From: Ulva prolifera
Lineage: Eukaryota; Chlorophyta; Ulvophyceae; Ulvales; Ulvaceae
Reading direction: 5' to 3'
Length of the DNA: 64,000 nt
Assembly (NCBI GenBank): GCA_023078555.1
Contig: CM041196.1
Location: 5,901,658 to 5,965,657 of the forward strand
A program made the position numbers and the translations under genes. Every line of letters starts with the position of its first letter. Position 1 is the first letter of the stretch. This document shows positions 60,093 to 64,000 of this stretch, piece after piece. The notes beneath the pieces are model-generated. The model searched no databases, was not told the DNA's origin, and saw only the letters and a list, made by a program, of their open reading frames with translations.

Positions 60093-61673
60093 GCTATCTA
60101 TCTATGTCTGCTGAAGCCAGACACTGTACACCGATGCCTGTTTCATGGGACCTGCATATCACAGTCAGCAGTTGTACTTGGACCACAGTCAGCCCTTGCC
60201 AGGTGGTGCTAGCGGCAGCGTCAACATCCGACATCGGATTGACCAGCAAACAATCATTCAAAAAGTCTAGAGCTTCATGGTTATTGCTTTTGAGCAGCTT
60301 GATGCAACGGGGGCATCCGATCGGGGTGTTTGTTTGCATGGTTGCTGTGAACTGGACATGGCATGCTGTGGATCAAGGATGCACGCATCGATTCACGTCA
60401 TATTTTTTTCAGCAGTTGCATCTTGCCACCTACGATTTTTTGGAAGCTCTGACTGCACGATCGAAGCGAAGAAAATATAAGCGGTTCTGTACACCAAGGT
60501 GTTCCTTGCCTTGCTGTCGAACTGCACCTCCATCACATCGTCTCAAGCCAATTAGATTCTGGGAATTGGGTGTCAGATCGTCCAGAGCCCACAAGCGGCG
60601 CGGCACAAGCGAGCGGCGCCAGATCCTTGGCCATGACAGTGACCGCGCGGGCGGCCTCGCGCTTCACCTCCACGAGCGGCAAAGCAGCCATGCCCTTGAG
60701 GCAGGTCCCATGAGGAAATTATCATTCTGAACGTTAATTGCAGTGGCTCACAAACACATCAACAGCGTTGCGTCATGGTAGGAGAGACAAGCGTGATCGT
60801 CTAGGCAGCCGGCTTACACGACACAACGGCAACGGTTCTGACGCGATAGCCCTGCAGCGCGCTGGAACCAAAGGAGTCGCGTTCACTCGATGATCATCAT
60901 GATTCAAGTTCGTGTACTCTCGGAATTTTGCATGGATTTCTCCGAGAGCGAGAGCCGCGCCGCCTGATACCCTTGCACAAACACAGTGGGAACAACGTCC
61001 ACGTGTCGCTGAATACGCACCCACGCAAACACCCTCCACCCTCGTCAATGCTTAGCTTGCATCTACTGCTTCACTATTGGAGGCATTACCCCGTTGTACT
61101 GGCGTTCTGCGCGGGAAATGTGCCGGGATGCCCGCGACGTTGCAAAGCAGAACGGCCTGACCGCTTGCTGATTCAGGCCCTCACAGTTCGCGGCACAGGC
61201 AGCTAAGAGATGATGGTTGAACAAGTAACTGGGCTTCAAGGCTTTAGAGGCACTGCATTTATGAACATGCAGCTGGCCCTGTGGCGCCGTGTATCTCGAG
61301 ATACGTACGCGATGTTTCGAGTCCCGGCCAGGGCACTTCAAATTGCCGCCAGCACTGGCGCCAATTCCATCTGAATTCGCCGGCAACTCTTCACCAGCTG
61401 TCACGAACGTTCGTGCGACCTACGTGTTCATTGCACGCGCATTCAATGTGACGATCGCCGCTGGGAACCACGGCAATATTCGATTAATCGAACAGCGAAA
61501 TTTCTGCCCGTGCGACTCGCACCCCTGCAGGGCCCTGCAAGCCCGCCCCGAACTCACAGAGCGACGCGCTTGGTACAGCTTGCGTCGCGTCACGTAGACA
61601 TCCGATGAGGCCCTTTGGTAAGGCCGTAACATTTCATGGTGGACTCTACAGCATTCACCAGTGAACTTATATT

Positions 61674-61707
61674 AAGCTTTAAAGAATTCTAGAATTCTTT
61701 AAAGCTT
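61674..61707. repeat. Perfect 34-bp palindrome
   Basis: AAGCTTTAAAGAATTCT followed by its exact reverse complement, with no loop. A partial third arm (TTTAAAGCTT) follows. Strongly AT-rich. Confidence 0.94.
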
Positions 61708-62234
61708 CTTTAAAGCTTAGATCTGCCTCAGGAACTTCGAAGTACACATGCAGCATCACATACATGCATGTGCATCACGTGATCACGTACGTGGCCGTCT
61801 ACTAGTACTTTCATGCAGCTCGCCGGCGGTGCTTGCTGAGGCCTTGCAAAGGTCGTTATAACGCGATACTGCTATTGTTTAGTGGTCAGCGGTGTTCACC
61901 GCAATGCGCAATGTGGTCTGCACAGTGTCTGAGCGCTTTCCGGCTCAGACAGACCACTGTACATTTACTAATAGTATAGGAGATCTCAGTTCAAGATCTT
62001 CCATGGCTACAGCTTGTTTTATACTCATGCCATGTATATAATACACAATCTATTGGACACGCCAGAACGAAATGGGGTCAGAGCCGCTGAAGGAATCAAC
62101 CGCAGAGCGACAAAACAACCCATCCCCAAGAGTGAACAACACTTGTATTTATTCTTCATAGCGCTCCAGTCGCGCAGAGCAGCTGCCTACATGTGACAGT
62201 ACATGACCCCACAAGTCACAACGGCTAGCTAGCC

Positions 62235-62262
62235 GGAAGGCGTCCTATATAGGACGCCTTCC
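62235..62262. repeat. Perfect 28-bp palindrome
   Basis: GGAAGGCGTCCTAT followed by its exact reverse complement, with no loop. CCACTGGTGG, itself nearly palindromic, follows directly. Confidence 0.93.
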
Positions 62263-62470
62263 ACTGGTGGCACAGCAATCGCGATATCGATAACATTAAA
62301 GATAACGTCCCACCAGTGAATGCGGCAGCCCGAGCATGCATGCATGCACCCCCGGGCCCAGAGCTGGGTCAACAAGAGATTTCTCACTCCAGAGCGTCAC
62401 TGTGATGGGAATGATGTGCCTGGAGCTCATGCATGCCGTCCGCCATGTGCTCCAGGCCTTTGTATCACTG

Positions 62471-62761
62471 ATGGGTTGAGGACGGTATCAAAGCTACCCG
62501 GCAGCGGGGCCCCTCCTTTTCTGGAGGTCGACCACGATCGTGGGTTTGATTCTGCGTGCGCTTTGGGGCCTCGAAGCGGCCGTGCGCGACCACCTCGCTC
62601 AGCACGGGAGGAGGCCGTGTGAGTTGCGCACGGGCGTCTGACGGGCGTCTGGGTTTCCAGGTGGTTTACCCCCTCAGCATATGTAGTCCCATCAATTCGG
62701 AGTTGTTCGTGTCCTCTTCAGGATACTGCTAGCAGTAACTTCAGGTTTACTTTAATTTTAC
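62471..62761 (+). mobile_element. tRNA-derived SINE-like element, copy E (full length)
   Basis: About 291 bp, alignable with copy A over its whole length, from ATGGGTTGAGGACGG to a TTTACTTTAATTTTAC tail. The B-box has changed to GGTTTGATTCT (62543-62553). It has a small internal duplication of GGGCGTCTG. More diverged than copy A, so older. Confidence 0.75.
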
Positions 62762-63540
62762 AGCGAGGAGGTGGCGTCAGATGGCTGCTGCGCAGCTCCA
62801 GTGGATCCAGACAAGAGACCGGCGCCGTGCGGTGCCTGCAGGACGGCATCATCATGGCCATCACTAGCAGGATTGAACACTCCTTAGGGGGGGGCTTAAA
62901 GAGCCACTACACGGTCCTTATCGCCTCTTTAGCAACGTGTGTATGACCCTATAGGGAGGGGCTGGTGATCCCGTGGGGGCCGCATAGGGATGGATTGGGG
63001 ACTCTGTAAGGGCACGGATGACACATCCTTAGCATATGATGCTCCAGGGAGTCATGCGTGAGTCCCTACGAACTCCGCAATGCGTCCTCTCCCTCGGTGA
63101 GCGGCTGAGGAGCTCCTGGGGGGCTGGTGTGATAACTGGGGAGCTCCTAGTGAGCTCTTGAGTGATCTGGAAAAGACTTAAGGAGGGTTGGCAAGTGAGT
63201 CGGAGAGGGCTGGTCGGGGCCCCTGCAGCACCTGTGCGAAGGTTTGGGACAACGATTGGAAGTGATTGCGCTTTCACAGTTCACAAGACGGTGTAGCCGT
63301 TGCTTTGTGCGTGGCTATGGTCATCAAAATCGATTCCGTACCACTCCGCGATCAAGGCAATAACATGGCCAGCCTTGACTTGTTCACAGTTGATCAAGCC
63401 GGACTCTGCTTGAATGAACACATACAACATCCCAAAATGGTCATGTGTGCTGCAGCTCAAAGTGTTACACGTGCACCTCCCACACAATGTTCAACCACGC
63501 AGGCATGAATTCATTCACACACACTCCCCAATACATCAAC
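62762..63540. other. Intergenic, nothing recognised
   Basis: Between the SINE-like copy and the 3' end of the right-edge gene. Short direct repeats of GGGGAGCTCCT-type text occur around 63100-63150; no coding frame is supported. Confidence 0.5.
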
Positions 63541-63966
63541 TCAGCTACCAGTTTGGGCGCATAACAGTGGGTTGTTGGTCACGTCATTGAACAACGTTGC
63601 TAGCTTCATCGGGTCAGAAGACTCCTTGTATGTACATGCAATCAGTGCGTGCAAGTCAATCTCTGCCTCTTTGCAATGCAGCTTCACATCGCCTTGGCAA
63701 TCGTCTGCATCTTCTTGATTGTCCACTACTTCTTTCAACTTCTTGTTCAGAGCTGCCATGCGTTTCTTGAAGTCTGCAATTGATACCTGCACCCCAAATG
63801 CAGTCAGGCCGGTAGTGTAAGCGGTGTGTCATATCCTATGACGTTCACAGATTTAGTCAGTTAAATAGCTGGCAGCATGTACACTCACTTGCTGCGATCC
63901 TTCTGCAATCAGGACATTGCTGTTGGATCCGGTGGCGTTCTCATCAATGCCGCTGTTCTCTTGTGG
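63541..63966 (-). CDS. Unrecognised gene, two 3' exons (partial at right edge)
   Basis: Exon complement 63889-63966 (acceptor CACATGTAG, donor GTGAGT) reads PQENSGIDENATGSNSNVLI, then AEGSQQ. It joins in phase 0 to complement 63541-63786 (acceptor GGGGTGCAG), which reads VSIADFKKRMAALNKKLKEV, then VDNQEDADDCQGDVKLHCKE, and ends CAQTGS, stop. Splice signals and frame agree at all three junctions, and the text has a charged helical, possibly coiled-coil, segment (FKKRMAALNKKLKEVV). GC content is lower than in the other genes. I do not recognise the family. The 5' part is beyond the window. Confidence 0.5.
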
Positions 63967-64000
63967 CTACATGTGCTCCTGCATGCATGTCCATGGTGTC

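Larger units (their letters stand above)
60093..62470. other. Upstream of X2, nothing firmly coding
   Basis: A minus frame at 60094-60339 (LLKSNNHEALDFLNDCLLVN) ends two bases before the X2 ATG and reads fairly like protein, but has no motif or splice evidence. Two perfect palindromes lie at 61674-61707 and 62235-62262. Confidence 0.4.

Overview
The window looks like nuclear DNA of a photosynthetic eukaryote, most likely a green alga. The genes are rich in spliceosomal introns. They include the last exon of a plastid-type pyruvate dehydrogenase E1 beta subunit, a large-subunit-type ADP-glucose pyrophosphorylase (plastid starch synthesis, a green-lineage trait) and an organelle-type RAP-domain protein. 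There is also a tRNA-derived SINE-like family, an intact Copia retrotransposon, long poly-G/poly-C tracts and a 100-N assembly gap. The species cannot be named from the sequence alone.

Layout. 1-3658 (minus): a secreted Cys-rich protein gene made of symmetric phase-1 exons that carry 0, 0, 2, 5 and 8 copies of a 90-bp (30-residue) repeat; it runs off the left edge. 3916-4182: SINE-like element. 4.2-9.5 kb: no gene recognised. 9478-9577: gap. 9911-10222 (plus): last exon of plastid PDH E1 beta. 11834-12088 (minus): last two exons of an unrecognised gene. 13783-16908 (minus): AGPase large subunit, five exons. 20486-23729 (minus): OPR/RAP protein, three exons. 26712-28749 (minus): secreted Cys/Pro/Asn-rich glycoprotein X1. 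28.8-44.2 kb: gene-poor, with palindromes, duplications and SINE fragments. 44206-50583 (minus): prolyl oligopeptidase, eleven exons. 51837-60092 (minus): X2, a paralogue of X1, whose first intron holds a complete Copia element (53013-59598). 62471-62761: a second long SINE-like copy. 63541-63966 (minus): 3' part of another gene leaving the right edge.

How it hangs together. AGPase and plastid PDH serve plastid carbon metabolism (starch synthesis, and acetyl-CoA for fatty acids). The RAP protein is probably an organellar RNA factor. The Cys-rich protein and the X1/X2 pair are predicted to be secreted and may belong to a cell covering or matrix. Nothing suggests co-regulation. Nearly all genes are on the minus strand. 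Introns favour a GTGCG 5' splice site, and long C-tracts on the sense strand recur in introns. Splice joins below were chosen by reading-frame continuity and family alignment from memory; no software or database was used.
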